DNA of 64,000 nt from Alteromonas gracilis (GCF_002993325.1 NZ_PVNO01000022.1:104270-168269), one strand, 5' to 3'. Counted from the first letter of the stretch, positions 53,442-62,829 are shown. Notes: generated by a model from the letters alone, not told the origin. Made by a program: numbers and translations.

Positions 53442-55679
53442 ATGATTATACGTAGTTTTAGAGCCACCCTAGCTCTACTTTTATTTAGTTATGCAGGCGC
53501 AGCGATATCAGCTACTCACTTATACCGCCTAGCATGGGACAGCGACCCTTCCCATGAGGCCATAGTTGGTTTCTCCCCTAAGGGTATTAGTTTATCCCCT
53601 TATCTTGTTTATGGAACATCAACAGATGAAAGCCAATGGCAACGCATTGAAATAAGCCATAGGGCAAATTTCTTTAGCCTTGAATCTTACTTTGTACGGC
53701 TCACTAACTTGCCGGCCAACAGTAGCGTTTTTTTCAAAGTGTGCGACCTTGAAGGCTGTGATGATCCAATGTGGTTCAAAACGGCGTCGCGGGAACCAGC
53801 GCCTTTTACAGCTATCGCTGGCGGCGACACACGAACGGGGTGGACAACTCGGCGAGAAGGCAACAAGTTAGTGGCTAAAATTCGCCCACTTTTTGTAATG
53901 CATGGCGGGGACTTCACCAATGGTAATACCCCTTTTGAAATGGCGGGTTTTCTTGAAGATTGGCAATTAACCCTGTCAAACGATGTAATTGATGGAAAGA
54001 TATATAAGCGCATTTATCCCGTTATACCTACCCACGGTAATCATGAAGACACCAACTATGCCACCTTGTGCCAGGTCTTCGGCGTTGATTTCGTACGCGA
54101 CAATGTTTGTGACGAACAAGATACGTATGGCGCGTTAACAGTCAATGAACTCGCCAGAGTTTATACGCTTAATAGCCAGTTCCAAGAAAGCGGTTGGCAA
54201 GTTTATGCAGATCAAATGAATGAATGGTTAGCTTCAGATTTACAATCAAATGAGCACTTACCCTTATGGCGTCTAGCGCAATATCATAAACCTATTTTCC
54301 CTCATTTTGATGGTAAGTCATCTAACGAAGGCTTGTTTCAATGGTGGGCGTCTCTGTTTTATCAGCACAATATGAACCTTGTCGTTGAGTCCGATACACA
54401 TATCAATAAACTTACTTACCCAATGATTCCAGAGCCAAACTCGATGGCTTTTGCTCGCTCAGATAATGGCGGCACCGTTTATGTTGGAGAAGGCAGCTGG
54501 GGAGCGCCAGCACGCTCAGCTAACCAGTCGTATCCATGGACCATTGACCTTGCCAGTATTCAACAGTTTAAAGTACTGAGCGTTACGGCAAGCGAGATAA
54601 AAGTGCGCACTGCAGAGTTTGACGATACTGCCAGCACACTGTCGGTTCAAGAAAGGGAGGCGGATCCGCTAGCGCTTCCCGAAAATGTTAAATGGTGGGT
54701 AGCCAACGACGTTGGCGCAGTCTTTACACTCACACAAAATGAAAAGGGGCTAACAACTTACTCGCCTTCCGGTTTAGAGAATCGACGGGCATATACACTT
54801 ACGGCACAACACGACAGTTTTATTGCCAGCGCGAAGCCCACAATGAACTATAATGCTTACCCCAGCGGTATGATGGTAGTTAAAAACGATTCCAAGTACG
54901 GTGAAACGAAGGCGCTAATAAGCTTTGATGCGAGTGATATTGCAAAATGTGCCACTCTAGATAGGGCAACGTTATCGTTTCAATCTAATCCCGCCAAAAC
55001 AAGCTTGATTACCGGACTTGCTAGTGAAATCGTTCCCGTTTATCCAAACCCTACTCCAATAGCAATATCTCTCGTTACACCAAGCTTCAATGAAAATACG
55101 GTTAATTGGCACAACGGTCATTCACTCTTTTCCAACGATACATTCGCTGTAATAGATGTGATTGATGCGGGCAATAACATCACGCTCCCCCTTGATGAAG
55201 CTACCGTCCGAGCACTTCAACAACAATTTAAAGAGCACGCAGCATTTGGCGTGGGAATATCATCGAACCATCCTTTGCAAAAACGCTTTATCGACGCTAG
55301 CGAGAACAGCAAAGCGCCTGTTTTACACGTGGACTTTTCAGGAAGCGAATCGTGCTTTTCAACACCCAACAATCTGCTAACTCCACCTCAAACTGTTGAA
55401 AACTTACACGCTAGACGAGGCGTTTTTGAAACCTATGTCGTGAGTGCTGCTCAGCGTTCAAGGACTCTATCCATCAATTTAGAAAACGGCTTTGGCGATG
55501 CTGACTTGTACGTTCAAATTGGCCAAAAAGTTAGCGTTAGCGATTTTTCATGTCGCTCAAACGCCATAGACAATGAAGAGCGCTGCGTCATTGACGTCCC
55601 GAGTGGGCAAGCCTTATCTATTGGTGTCCATGCTCGCTCTCAATATCAAGGGCTAAGGTTGCGTATCTCAGAAAATTAG
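53442..55679 (+). CDS. Secreted metallophosphoesterase with C-terminal PPC-like domain
   Basis: A 745-residue protein with a signal peptide (ATLALLLFSYAGAAISA). An N-terminal beta domain as in purple acid phosphatases precedes a calcineurin-like core: GGDTRTGW, VMHGGDFTNGN, PTHGNHED and later the His in ESDTHINKL. A middle domain with CATLDRATLSFQSNPAK resembles a DNRLRE/carbohydrate-type module. The C-terminal 80 residues (NGFGDADLYVQIGQKVS...CVIDVPSGQALSIGVHA) match a bacterial pre-peptidase domain. It is followed after 89 bases by phoD. The product probably cleaves extracellular phosphoesters; exact substrate unknown. Confidence 0.86.
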   Translation: MIIRSFRATLALLLFSYAGAAISATHLYRLAWDSDPSHEAIVGFSPKGISLSPYLVYGTSTDESQWQRIEISHRANFFSLESYFVRLTNLPANSSVFFKVCDLEGCDDPMWFKTASREPAPFTAIAGGDTRTGWTTRREGNKLVAKIRPLFVMHGGDFTNGNTPFEMAGFLEDWQLTLSNDVIDGKIYKRIYPVIPTHGNHEDTNYATLCQVFGVDFVRDNVCDEQDTYGALTVNELARVYTLNSQFQESGWQVYADQMNEWLASDLQSNEHLPLWRLAQYHKPIFPHFDGKSSNEGLFQWWASLFYQHNMNLVVESDTHINKLTYPMIPEPNSMAFARSDNGGTVYVGEGSWGAPARSANQSYPWTIDLASIQQFKVLSVTASEIKVRTAEFDDTASTLSVQEREADPLALPENVKWWVANDVGAVFTLTQNEKGLTTYSPSGLENRRAYTLTAQHDSFIASAKPTMNYNAYPSGMMVVKNDSKYGETKALISFDASDIAKCATLDRATLSFQSNPAKTSLITGLASEIVPVYPNPTPIAISLVTPSFNENTVNWHNGHSLFSNDTFAVIDVIDAGNNITLPLDEATVRALQQQFKEHAAFGVGISSNHPLQKRFIDASENSKAPVLHVDFSGSESCFSTPNNLLTPPQTVENLHARRGVFETYVVSAAQRSRTLSINLENGFGDADLYVQIGQKVSVSDFSCRSNAIDNEERCVIDVPSGQALSIGVHARSQYQGLRLRISEN

Positions 55680-55768
55680 CATCCTACATAAGCGATTAAC
55701 CTATTGTGAGCCTTTCATTCATAAGTGACTGAAGCGCTACTTACATTACTTAACGAGATGACAATACA

Positions 55769-57412
55769 ATGAAAAACTCAATAAATAATGGCCGCCGACA
55801 ATTTTTTAAAAGTGCAGGAATAACAGCTTCGCTTTTAGGCTTCAACGCCTCGGCGGTGCCTTTTGAGATGCTTAATACGCGGTTCAAACTTGATAATAAC
55901 CACTATTTCCGACATGGGGTTGCCAGTGGCGACCCTCTTCCTAATGCTGTAGTACTTTGGACTCGAATAAGCAACGTTGCGACAGAAACGCAAGTAACAC
56001 TTCACGTTGCTCTAGACGGTGCGATGAAAAAAGCCGTGTTGAGTGAACGTTTGACCACGAATGAGAGCAGAGACTATACCGTTAAAGCTGATGCTCAAGG
56101 CCTTATGCCGAATACTACGTATTTTTATCAATTTGAAGTCAACGGATATAGAAGTCGTGTTGGCACGACAAAAACAGCACCTGTTACGACAAATCATGCG
56201 CGATTTGCAGTGGTAAGCTGTTCTAATTACCCTGGGGGCTTTTTCAATGTTTATCATGCTCTTACCAACAAGAATATGGTTGGGGACATTGACGCTGTTC
56301 TTCATTTAGGAGATTACTTGTATGAATACGCTGAAGATGAATACGGTGATGGCTCGCGTTTAGGTAGAGCACCGTTACCAAATAAGGAAATAACCAGTTT
56401 AAGTGACTACCGAACTCGACACGCGCAATACAAAACGGACCCAGATCTTGCTTTACTTCATGCAACCTATCCCTTTATTACGGTATGGGATGATCATGAA
56501 ATAACAAACGATGCTAATAAAAGTGGAGCTGAAAACCACAACGAGGGCGAAGGCGATTACCAACTGCGCAAATCTTTTGCGATTCGGGCATATTATGAAT
56601 GGGTGCCAATTCGCGAAGGCAGCATATATCGCCATTTTGAATGGGGCTCATTGCTCGATTTGTATATGCTTGATACTCGAATTGAAGGGCGAGATCCACA
56701 GGTTGACTCTCCTGTTTCCGCAGAGCGCTACGATACTAACCGTACACTCCTTGGTGACACGCAAGAGCGCTGGCTGTTAGATAAGCTCACTACATCAACG
56801 TCCAAGTGGCGCTTCATAGGACAGCAGGTGATGTTTAGCCAATTCAAAGGGCTAAACGCGCCAAATCTGGAAGCTGCAGGAATTCCGGTCACCAAAGATA
56901 TTCTTGCGCTTAACATGGACCAGTGGGATGGCTACCCAGAATCGAGGCAGCGCATTCTTGATGCTTTACAAGCCTTTAGCATAGAAAACACGGTTGTACT
57001 AACTGGCGACATCCATACTTCTTGGGGAATGGAGGTTTTTGAGGACAGTACAAACGGATACACCTACAATGATCGAATTCGTCTAGGTAAACAACCGTTA
57101 GCAGTCGAATTTGTAACGCCGTCAGTTACATCACCAGGTCTAAGCGACCCCGTAGCAGATCCCCTTGCCGCGTTAATTCCAACTATGAACCCTCACATGA
57201 AGTATGTAGAGTTAAAGTCTCACGGCTTTATGATTGTTGATGCTACCCATCAAAAAGTAGTCTGTGACTGGTGGTATGTAGATACTATAGAAAGCCCGAA
57301 ATATAAGGCATTTCTTGCAAAGAGTTTGTACACAGTAAGTGGAAGTCAGCGACTATCTGAGCGCAAAAGCCTTGGTAAATCTTTTGACTACACCCACAAC
57401 CCATTTAATTAA
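55769..57412 (+). CDS. phoD: Alkaline phosphatase D (PhoD family), Tat-exported
   Basis: A 547-residue enzyme. The Tat signal is NNGRRQFFKSAGITASLLG. The PhoD_N domain starts at FRHGVASGDPLPNAVVLWTRI; the metallophosphatase domain shows HLGDYLYEYAEDEYGDG, FITVWDDHEITNDANKSGAENH, and VVLTGDIHTSWGMEV, which hold the Fe/Ca ligands. It hydrolyses phosphodiesters and monoesters in the periplasm or outside. It follows the metallophosphoesterase at 89 bases and may be co-transcribed. I see no convincing Pho box upstream. Confidence 0.95.
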   Translation: MKNSINNGRRQFFKSAGITASLLGFNASAVPFEMLNTRFKLDNNHYFRHGVASGDPLPNAVVLWTRISNVATETQVTLHVALDGAMKKAVLSERLTTNESRDYTVKADAQGLMPNTTYFYQFEVNGYRSRVGTTKTAPVTTNHARFAVVSCSNYPGGFFNVYHALTNKNMVGDIDAVLHLGDYLYEYAEDEYGDGSRLGRAPLPNKEITSLSDYRTRHAQYKTDPDLALLHATYPFITVWDDHEITNDANKSGAENHNEGEGDYQLRKSFAIRAYYEWVPIREGSIYRHFEWGSLLDLYMLDTRIEGRDPQVDSPVSAERYDTNRTLLGDTQERWLLDKLTTSTSKWRFIGQQVMFSQFKGLNAPNLEAAGIPVTKDILALNMDQWDGYPESRQRILDALQAFSIENTVVLTGDIHTSWGMEVFEDSTNGYTYNDRIRLGKQPLAVEFVTPSVTSPGLSDPVADPLAALIPTMNPHMKYVELKSHGFMIVDATHQKVVCDWWYVDTIESPKYKAFLAKSLYTVSGSQRLSERKSLGKSFDYTHNPFN

Positions 57413-57450
57413 AATTAGTCCCCTACTGCGGCTCATTAGCTGGTGTTAGC

Positions 57451-57477
57451 AAGGCGTGGAGTATTACTCTACGCCTT
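57451..57477. terminator. Stem-loop between phoD and the small ORF
   Basis: AAGGCGTGGAGT (57451-57462) pairs with ACTCTACGCCTT (57466-57477), one G-T wobble, loop ATT. T-tracts are poor on both sides, so efficiency is uncertain. It lies between convergent genes. Confidence 0.6.
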
Positions 57478-57575
57478 TACTTAATACCTTTGCTGTTCTT
57501 CTTTGTTTTATAAAAATGCAATGGCGAGGACATCACCTGAACCATGTTTCGTTATTACTCAATTTATCAGGGTTC

Positions 57576-57752
57576 TTAGAGCTGCACGCCTACATGAAGG
57601 TTGCTAAGAGGTTTAGGGGCTTTTACTTCCACACATACTTGATCACCATAATAGTTATCAGTGTAGTTGCACTGCACCTTTATTGGTTGATTTGGGGTGG
57701 TAGCTACACGTTGGCTAGTCGTGATTGTTAGTTTTTTTAGTAATGCGTTCAT
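57576..57752 (-). CDS. Small protein of 58 residues, unknown function
   Basis: A short gene not expected from length alone, supported by AAGGAA six bases before its ATG at 57752 and by its place between a stem-loop and an AT-rich promoter-like region. The product begins MNALLKKLTITTSQRV and goes on with an alternating polar/hydrophobic, beta-like stretch containing two Cys (VQCNYTDNYYGDQVCVEVKAP). No signal peptide is clear. I do not recognise the family; a peptide with a leader-like start or a small cytosolic factor are both possible. An overlapping 91-codon frame on the plus strand lacks a ribosome-binding site. Confidence 0.55.
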   Translation of the reverse strand: MNALLKKLTITTSQRVATTPNQPIKVQCNYTDNYYGDQVCVEVKAPKPLSNLHVGVQL

Positions 57753-58063
57753 TTCGCTTTCCTTGTTAAAGTAAGCGCATTATCATTGATTAAAAAAACT
57801 ATTAAAATAAGATAATTTGATTCACAAGATAGAGAATTAAGATTATAAACCTGTTGGCTCAATTAATTCAGCAATAAACTACAGATGTTTCAAGACAAAT
57901 TTATTGTCGGAAACCGCACGGGCTAGGTGATGTAGTTTTAGAGCGAGAGAGCAAGGAACCTGAGACCAAAGAACCTCATAAGTAAGGAACGGCGTATGTG
58001 TAAAACACCGTTCCAATGTTACTTAGAGAAAATACCCAATACACCAGTTCGCATTGATAAGTA
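57753..58063. other. AT-rich spacer upstream of the small ORF
   Basis: These 311 bases lie between the small ORF start and the PhoX stop. The first 100 are very AT-rich (promoter-like). I see no other ORF with a ribosome-binding site, repeat or hairpin of note. Confidence 0.4.
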
Positions 58064-59416
58064 TTACGCACTGGCCCAAGGACCTGTAATCGCCAATGTT
58101 TTAGTGGGTGAGTAAATATTGACGAAAAGCGTATTGCCGTCGGGCGAGAAGCACGCGCCGGCAAGCTCTGTTTGAGCGTGTAACTTGGCAAAGTTATATA
58201 CTTCTCCACTTGGCGTGACGCCGCGCAAATGATTATCGACGATGTCGGTGTATTGGTCTTCACACACCAACAAATGCCCGTTTGGACACACCGTCAAATT
58301 ATCACCAAAGTTATACAAGTTCTTGTCTTCGCTTTCTAGAAACAGCTGAAGCTTGTCTTGTTTACCATTTTCGGAAGGAACAAGTTTCATTACCTGACCG
58401 AGCTGCTTTTTCCCGCCATTGGTGCAGCAAAAGTACAACTCATCGTCTCCCCAGTGCATGCCTTCACCGCGAGCGAACAAGGCAGCCCCCTTGTCATACC
58501 CTTGCTTGCGTAAATCATCATCCGGACTCTCTGGGTTATCTAGCGCTACCCACTCAATGTCAAACCAAGTCGCTAAAGGCATCGTTGAGGAGCGCCAGTT
58601 GCGCGTATCAAACTGGGGGTTATTTTTTACTACTAAGGCTTCTAGTTGCCCGCCAGCAGCCAAGTTTCCGTATTCGCTAGGCACAAAGCGATACAGCAAG
58701 CTATCGCCCCTATCTTCGGTTAAATAAACAATGCCGGTTTTAGGGTCAACGCAAGCCGCTTCATGATTAAAACGCCCCATTGCTTTAAGTGGTTTAGCTT
58801 CAATCAGTGAATCGGCATCTGCTGGCACTTCAAAGATATAGCCGTGAGATTTGTTTACCACATCACCGTTAGGGCCATGAGGACGGTCTACCGACTCTTC
58901 ACACGTTAGCCACGTGCCCCAAGGCGTGATACCACCCGAGCAGTTTCTTACCGTTCCAGTAAGACTAATAAACTCTCGCTCTACCGTTTGCGTGGTAAGA
59001 TTGTACACCATCGTTGTGGTGCCGCCGGGCAACGCCACACCATCAGCGTAGTTGTCGTAGGCAAGTTTACTGGTATGTTGTTGAATAGACTCAGGCTGAG
59101 CACTCAAATGTTTAGGGTGCAGCTCGTGGTTACGTATGAGTGCCACTTTGTTACTATTACCTTTAAAGGGCAAGCAACCCATACCGTCTGCTCTGTCGGG
59201 AACGTGCATCCCATCAGACATTACATCACCAAGGCTTGAGATAACGTTATAACTAAAGCCCTTAGGTAAATCGAGTAGCTTTTGCGGGTCGGGCAAGAGC
59301 GCTCCGTACCCTTCGCTCATCGGCATAGACGCCACATTCAATTGCTTACCAAAAGCACTGGTAGCTAGACCACCAAATGCCAAAGAGCCCACTAAAAATT
59401 GACGTCGTGTAATCAT
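58064..59416 (-). CDS. phoX: PhoX-type alkaline phosphatase (DUF839), Tat-exported
   Basis: A 450-residue protein with a Tat signal (MITRRQFLVGSLAFGGLATSAFG). PhoX-family landmarks are GMHVPDRADGMGCLPFKGN, ALIRNHE, NCSGGITPWGTWLTCEES, NHEAACVDPKTGIVYLTEDRGDSLLYRFVP and CEDQYTDIVDNHLRGVTPSGEVYNFAKL; several Glu and Asp there bind the Fe/Ca cofactor. It is shorter than the large PhoX group (about 600) and matches the DUF839 subgroup. It is the third phosphatase in this stretch, on the strand opposite to the other two. Confidence 0.88.
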   Translation of the reverse strand: MITRRQFLVGSLAFGGLATSAFGKQLNVASMPMSEGYGALLPDPQKLLDLPKGFSYNVISSLGDVMSDGMHVPDRADGMGCLPFKGNSNKVALIRNHELHPKHLSAQPESIQQHTSKLAYDNYADGVALPGGTTTMVYNLTTQTVEREFISLTGTVRNCSGGITPWGTWLTCEESVDRPHGPNGDVVNKSHGYIFEVPADADSLIEAKPLKAMGRFNHEAACVDPKTGIVYLTEDRGDSLLYRFVPSEYGNLAAGGQLEALVVKNNPQFDTRNWRSSTMPLATWFDIEWVALDNPESPDDDLRKQGYDKGAALFARGEGMHWGDDELYFCCTNGGKKQLGQVMKLVPSENGKQDKLQLFLESEDKNLYNFGDNLTVCPNGHLLVCEDQYTDIVDNHLRGVTPSGEVYNFAKLHAQTELAGACFSPDGNTLFVNIYSPTKTLAITGPWASA

Positions 59417-59583
59417 AAAAATCTCTTGCTGCGCTAAATGTAAATATCATCGTTTGGTATTGTTACACTATAACAGCATGAGATCCGCAAACTAACAAGA
59501 ATGCCTTCTGTTAAAGCGACAAAAAGCGGTAAAAACACGCTTAAGACTAAGCAATACAATAAACGCTATTTGCAGGCGCTGTT

Positions 59584-62148
59584 TTAACAGTAGGGAAGCT
59601 TTGTATTTTGTTGAAGGCTTTCCCAATGTGCTTGTGGTTCTGGCCTTGAGAAGTAATAGCCTTGAAATTTTTCACAGCCTTTAGCTATCAGATAGTTTAA
59701 CTGCTCTTCGCTTTCTACACCTTCGGCAATGCAGGAAACGTTTAGCGCTCTTGCCATTTCAATAATAGCGTCAACAATCTGCGCGGCTTTTCCGTCAAAG
59801 TCTTTTCCTATGTCGTCCACAAAATATTTATCTATCTTGAGTTCGCTGATAGGAAGCACTTTGAGGTATGCAAGGCTGGAATAACCGGTACCAAAATCAT
59901 CAATTGAAAAACGAAAACCGAACTTCGCCAGTTCAAGCATGGTTTCCTTAACCAATTCTATATCTACGACTAAAGCGGTTTCAGTAAGCTCTAGCATTAA
60001 CATATGAGGTGGTATGCCGAACTGATTTACGCGAGAAAGTAGCGTGTTAACAAAGTCTGGCATAACGATTTGTCTAGCGCTGATGTTGATCGCAATACTG
60101 GTATTTAAGCCGTTCTTTACGAAGTTACTAATCACGTTCAGCACTTTTCGTAAAACGATGTCACCTATTTCGCAGATGGCATAGCTCTCTTCTGCGATAG
60201 GAATAAATTCACTTGGGCTCACCTGCCCTAATTCTTTCGAATACCAGCGCACCAGCGCTTCGAAGGAAGAAACCGTTCCGTCATGGGTGACTTGGGGCTG
60301 AAGCACAATTGATAATTCATCGTGTTCTATCGCTTGCTCAAGCTTAGATTTTATATCTAAGTAGCGATCGAACTCTTTAAAACCCTCTTCTGATATATGG
60401 CATAGCCCAAAAGGTGCGGAGCGTTTAGCTCTTTTAACCGCTTGTTCAATTACATTAATAATCGACTCGAAACTTTGCCCTTGTGGGTTAAAAATAGCAC
60501 TTCCCAGCGATGCGGTTAGAGACCATTTCACGGCGTTTAGAATAATATCGAAGTGACGAGGATTGAGCAGCGCACTTTCCACTAAGCTCGAATCAAATTT
60601 GTGGAGTTCTTCTTTTCTGTAGGTTTTCTTCGACAACACAACAAAACTATCACCACCATACTTAAATATCTCATAGTCGTGTCCGATGACGAAAAGCAAC
60701 TGCTCGGCGACCTTTCTTATGGCGTAGTTACCATTACCGAAGCCAAACCGAGTGTTGATTTGCGCCATGTTATCGATATCTAGCAGAAGAATATGTATAT
60801 ATTCTTGATTCATTGATGCACGCAGCATCAAATCTTTAAAACGCTGATGAAACCACTGCTGATTTCGAAGATGAGTAACCGGGTCGGTGTAAGCAAGGTT
60901 ATAAATGGTATCCTGCGCTTCAATACGTTCACTGATATCTCTAATAACCCCAATAAAGCCCCTCTCACCTAAGTCGCTGCTTTCAGTTAATGATAGTTCC
61001 ATCTGAAAAATGTCGCCGTTTTTGCGTTTAGCTGGAAGCTGACGACCCACACCGATAATTTTGCCTACTCCCGACTCCATATAATTACGCATGTAGTAAG
61101 AATGATTAGAGGCGTAAGGCTCTGGCATTAACATCTCAACGGAGTGACCGAGTAATTCACCTCGCGTATAGCCAAACATTTTAAGTGCAACATCGTTACA
61201 GTGTGTAATGGTGCCTTTTGCATCAATACTAAATACGGCGTCATTAATGTTGTTCAATATACTTTGAATTCTTTTGGCGCGATCTTCGTTGAGAATCAGC
61301 GCCGTTTTGTATTCGGTAATATCTTCAAACGCACCAAAAAGACGTTTAACTTCGCCGTTCTTATAAAACTCAGCCTTTCCAGAAGCTCTTACCCACCTTG
61401 CTGAACCAGATGTATCAATGATTTGGCACTGAATGTCATAGGGCTGCTGGCTATTGCGTAGATTTTCAAATGCACGTGTAATTTCGGCTGTGTAATCAGT
61501 GGCGATAAAGTCGATAGCTTTCTGAACATTTATCTCACTACTTACTGGCAGGCCGTGGATTCGATAGGTTTCCGGTGACCATATCAACTTTTCAGTTTCG
61601 GGGTAAAACTCCCATGACCCTGTTTGCGACATACGACTTATCTCATCAATAAGCGACAAGTTGTGTGCAGTTTTTATCGCAAAAAAGTCCTTTTGAAGCT
61701 GCGTAGAAAAAAGCTTCGCTTGAATTGAAAATACTTGTAGCCACTCAGTGATGTCTTTTTTCGGCGTTGTAAATATAGCGACGAGTACACCAATATCACG
61801 ATTTTTTTCATTCATAAGTCCTGCGCCCAAATACCCTTGAGCTTCAAGCGCTTCAAGGGTTTGATCGGCGGGAAAATGCTCGCAAACGTTTGACTCATAG
61901 CCACATGGCCCCGTTAACAAAACACTTTCACAAGGAGAGCCTTTAAGCTCATATTCTATTTCTGAAATCGGTGAGTTATGAGACAGCCCAATGAGTACGG
62001 AAATGCTATCTGTTTTTTTGACGCCCAAGTAGAGATAGTCAGCCTGTAGTAGCTCGTTAAACGCTATTAAATCTTGCTCGTAGGCACTACGATTTTCCAA
62101 AATAATGGTGCTGAACTCTGATTCATTTAGGACTGACTCGAATGACAT
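59584..62148 (-). CDS. GAF-PAS-PAS-GGDEF-EAL c-di-GMP signalling protein
   Basis: A protein of about 854 residues, cytosolic. A GAF-like domain (about residues 1-165), two PAS domains (SQTGSWEFYPETEKLIWSPETYRIHGLP; ILNNINDAVFSIDAKGTITHCNDVALKMFGY), a GGDEF domain and an EAL domain follow. The GGDEF signature is changed to GGDSF, so cyclase activity is doubtful. The EAL domain looks active: FEALVRW, NISARQ, LELTETALV, IDDFGTGYSSLAYLK, EGVES. It should hydrolyse c-di-GMP. Start uncertain: ATG 62148 is used, but the frame is open to 62199 and the ribosome-binding site is unclear. It is a single-gene unit. Confidence 0.88.
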   Translation of the reverse strand: MSFESVLNESEFSTIILENRSAYEQDLIAFNELLQADYLYLGVKKTDSISVLIGLSHNSPISEIEYELKGSPCESVLLTGPCGYESNVCEHFPADQTLEALEAQGYLGAGLMNEKNRDIGVLVAIFTTPKKDITEWLQVFSIQAKLFSTQLQKDFFAIKTAHNLSLIDEISRMSQTGSWEFYPETEKLIWSPETYRIHGLPVSSEINVQKAIDFIATDYTAEITRAFENLRNSQQPYDIQCQIIDTSGSARWVRASGKAEFYKNGEVKRLFGAFEDITEYKTALILNEDRAKRIQSILNNINDAVFSIDAKGTITHCNDVALKMFGYTRGELLGHSVEMLMPEPYASNHSYYMRNYMESGVGKIIGVGRQLPAKRKNGDIFQMELSLTESSDLGERGFIGVIRDISERIEAQDTIYNLAYTDPVTHLRNQQWFHQRFKDLMLRASMNQEYIHILLLDIDNMAQINTRFGFGNGNYAIRKVAEQLLFVIGHDYEIFKYGGDSFVVLSKKTYRKEELHKFDSSLVESALLNPRHFDIILNAVKWSLTASLGSAIFNPQGQSFESIINVIEQAVKRAKRSAPFGLCHISEEGFKEFDRYLDIKSKLEQAIEHDELSIVLQPQVTHDGTVSSFEALVRWYSKELGQVSPSEFIPIAEESYAICEIGDIVLRKVLNVISNFVKNGLNTSIAINISARQIVMPDFVNTLLSRVNQFGIPPHMLMLELTETALVVDIELVKETMLELAKFGFRFSIDDFGTGYSSLAYLKVLPISELKIDKYFVDDIGKDFDGKAAQIVDAIIEMARALNVSCIAEGVESEEQLNYLIAKGCEKFQGYYFSRPEPQAHWESLQQNTKLPYC

Positions 62149-62289
62149 TACCTTATAAAACCTTAATGTAACATTAAACTGAAGCTTGCCACTTCGCACT
62201 CACGAAAGAAACACATGGCAATGATAAATCTCAAATTTATCAATACCTAAGCTTAGCTCAACTTTCGATTAAAGCTACCCACTACCCTT

Positions 62290-62780
62290 ATCCATGTCAA
62301 ACGACTGCTCGCAAAATCCCGCCATAGGGTGAATGCGGTGTCGTAGCCGCTGAAACAAAAGATAGGATGACTTTACGGTGCGTTTCTTCCTCTCCGTGCA
62401 GGCTCGATAGATTCAAAAGGGGGAGCTTGTTCACTCTAGAACTCTCAGCTGCATGGAAGCAGTTGCGAAGCCGCTAATACAAAAGTACGGGTGGGTCCGC
62501 GGCGTGTTACTTCTTCTCCCCATCAGACTTCTTGTTATGCCGTTTAACGATAGAGTGAGTGTTTGCCCTCTGAATCCACACGCCGCACGTATGCGGTGTC
62601 GGAGCTTTTACATAAAAGGTGAAATGTGCTCACGGCGTATTACTCCCTTCCTCCCCAAGCTTTTTGCTATGCCAAGCAAGGAGGGAGTAAAGCCCCATCA
62701 AAAACTCTCAGCAGCAGGGACGCTGCTGCGAAGCCGCCATGGATGGCTTCACGGCGTGTTTTTGATGGGGCTTCACTCCC
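62290..62780. repeat. Tandem run of three-way-junction intergenic repeats (one intact, three decayed)
   Basis: The intact copy has 23-base outer arms (62683-62705 and 62758-62780, one mismatch), hairpin 1 CAGCAGC-AGGGAC-GCTGCTG (62709-62728), CGAAG, GCCATGGATGGC (62736-62747) and TTCACGGCGTG. Decayed copies show the same order of parts: 62315-62385 (TTTACGGTGCG), 62441-62508 (CAGCTGC-ATGGAA-GCAGTTG, then GCGGCGTG) and 62575-62640 (ACGCCGC-ACGTAT-GCGGTGT, then CTCACGGCGT). They fill the 650-base gap beyond the tuf terminator. No gene is visible in this gap. Confidence 0.7.
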
Positions 62781-62787
62781 GACCTAA

Positions 62788-62829
62788 AAATCGCAGGCAT
62801 AAAAAAAGCGCACCTAAGTGCGCTTTTTT
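62788..62829. terminator. Terminator after tuf, with conserved trailer
   Basis: AAAAAAGCGCAC pairs with GTGCGCTTTTTT around CTAA (62802-62829), bidirectional in form. On the tuf side it is followed by the same 19-base trailer (62788-62806 on the plus strand) as at 5170-5188. Confidence 0.92.

Noticed and set aside
57456..57731. A 91-codon open frame after phoD
   Set aside because: It starts inside a stem-loop, has no ribosome-binding site and is antisense to the better supported small gene at 57576-57752.
59417..59500. A Pho-box-like stretch (CTGTTATAGTGTAACA on the minus strand) before phoX
   Set aside because: Only one half resembles CTGTCAT and the second repeat is poor; not enough to call.
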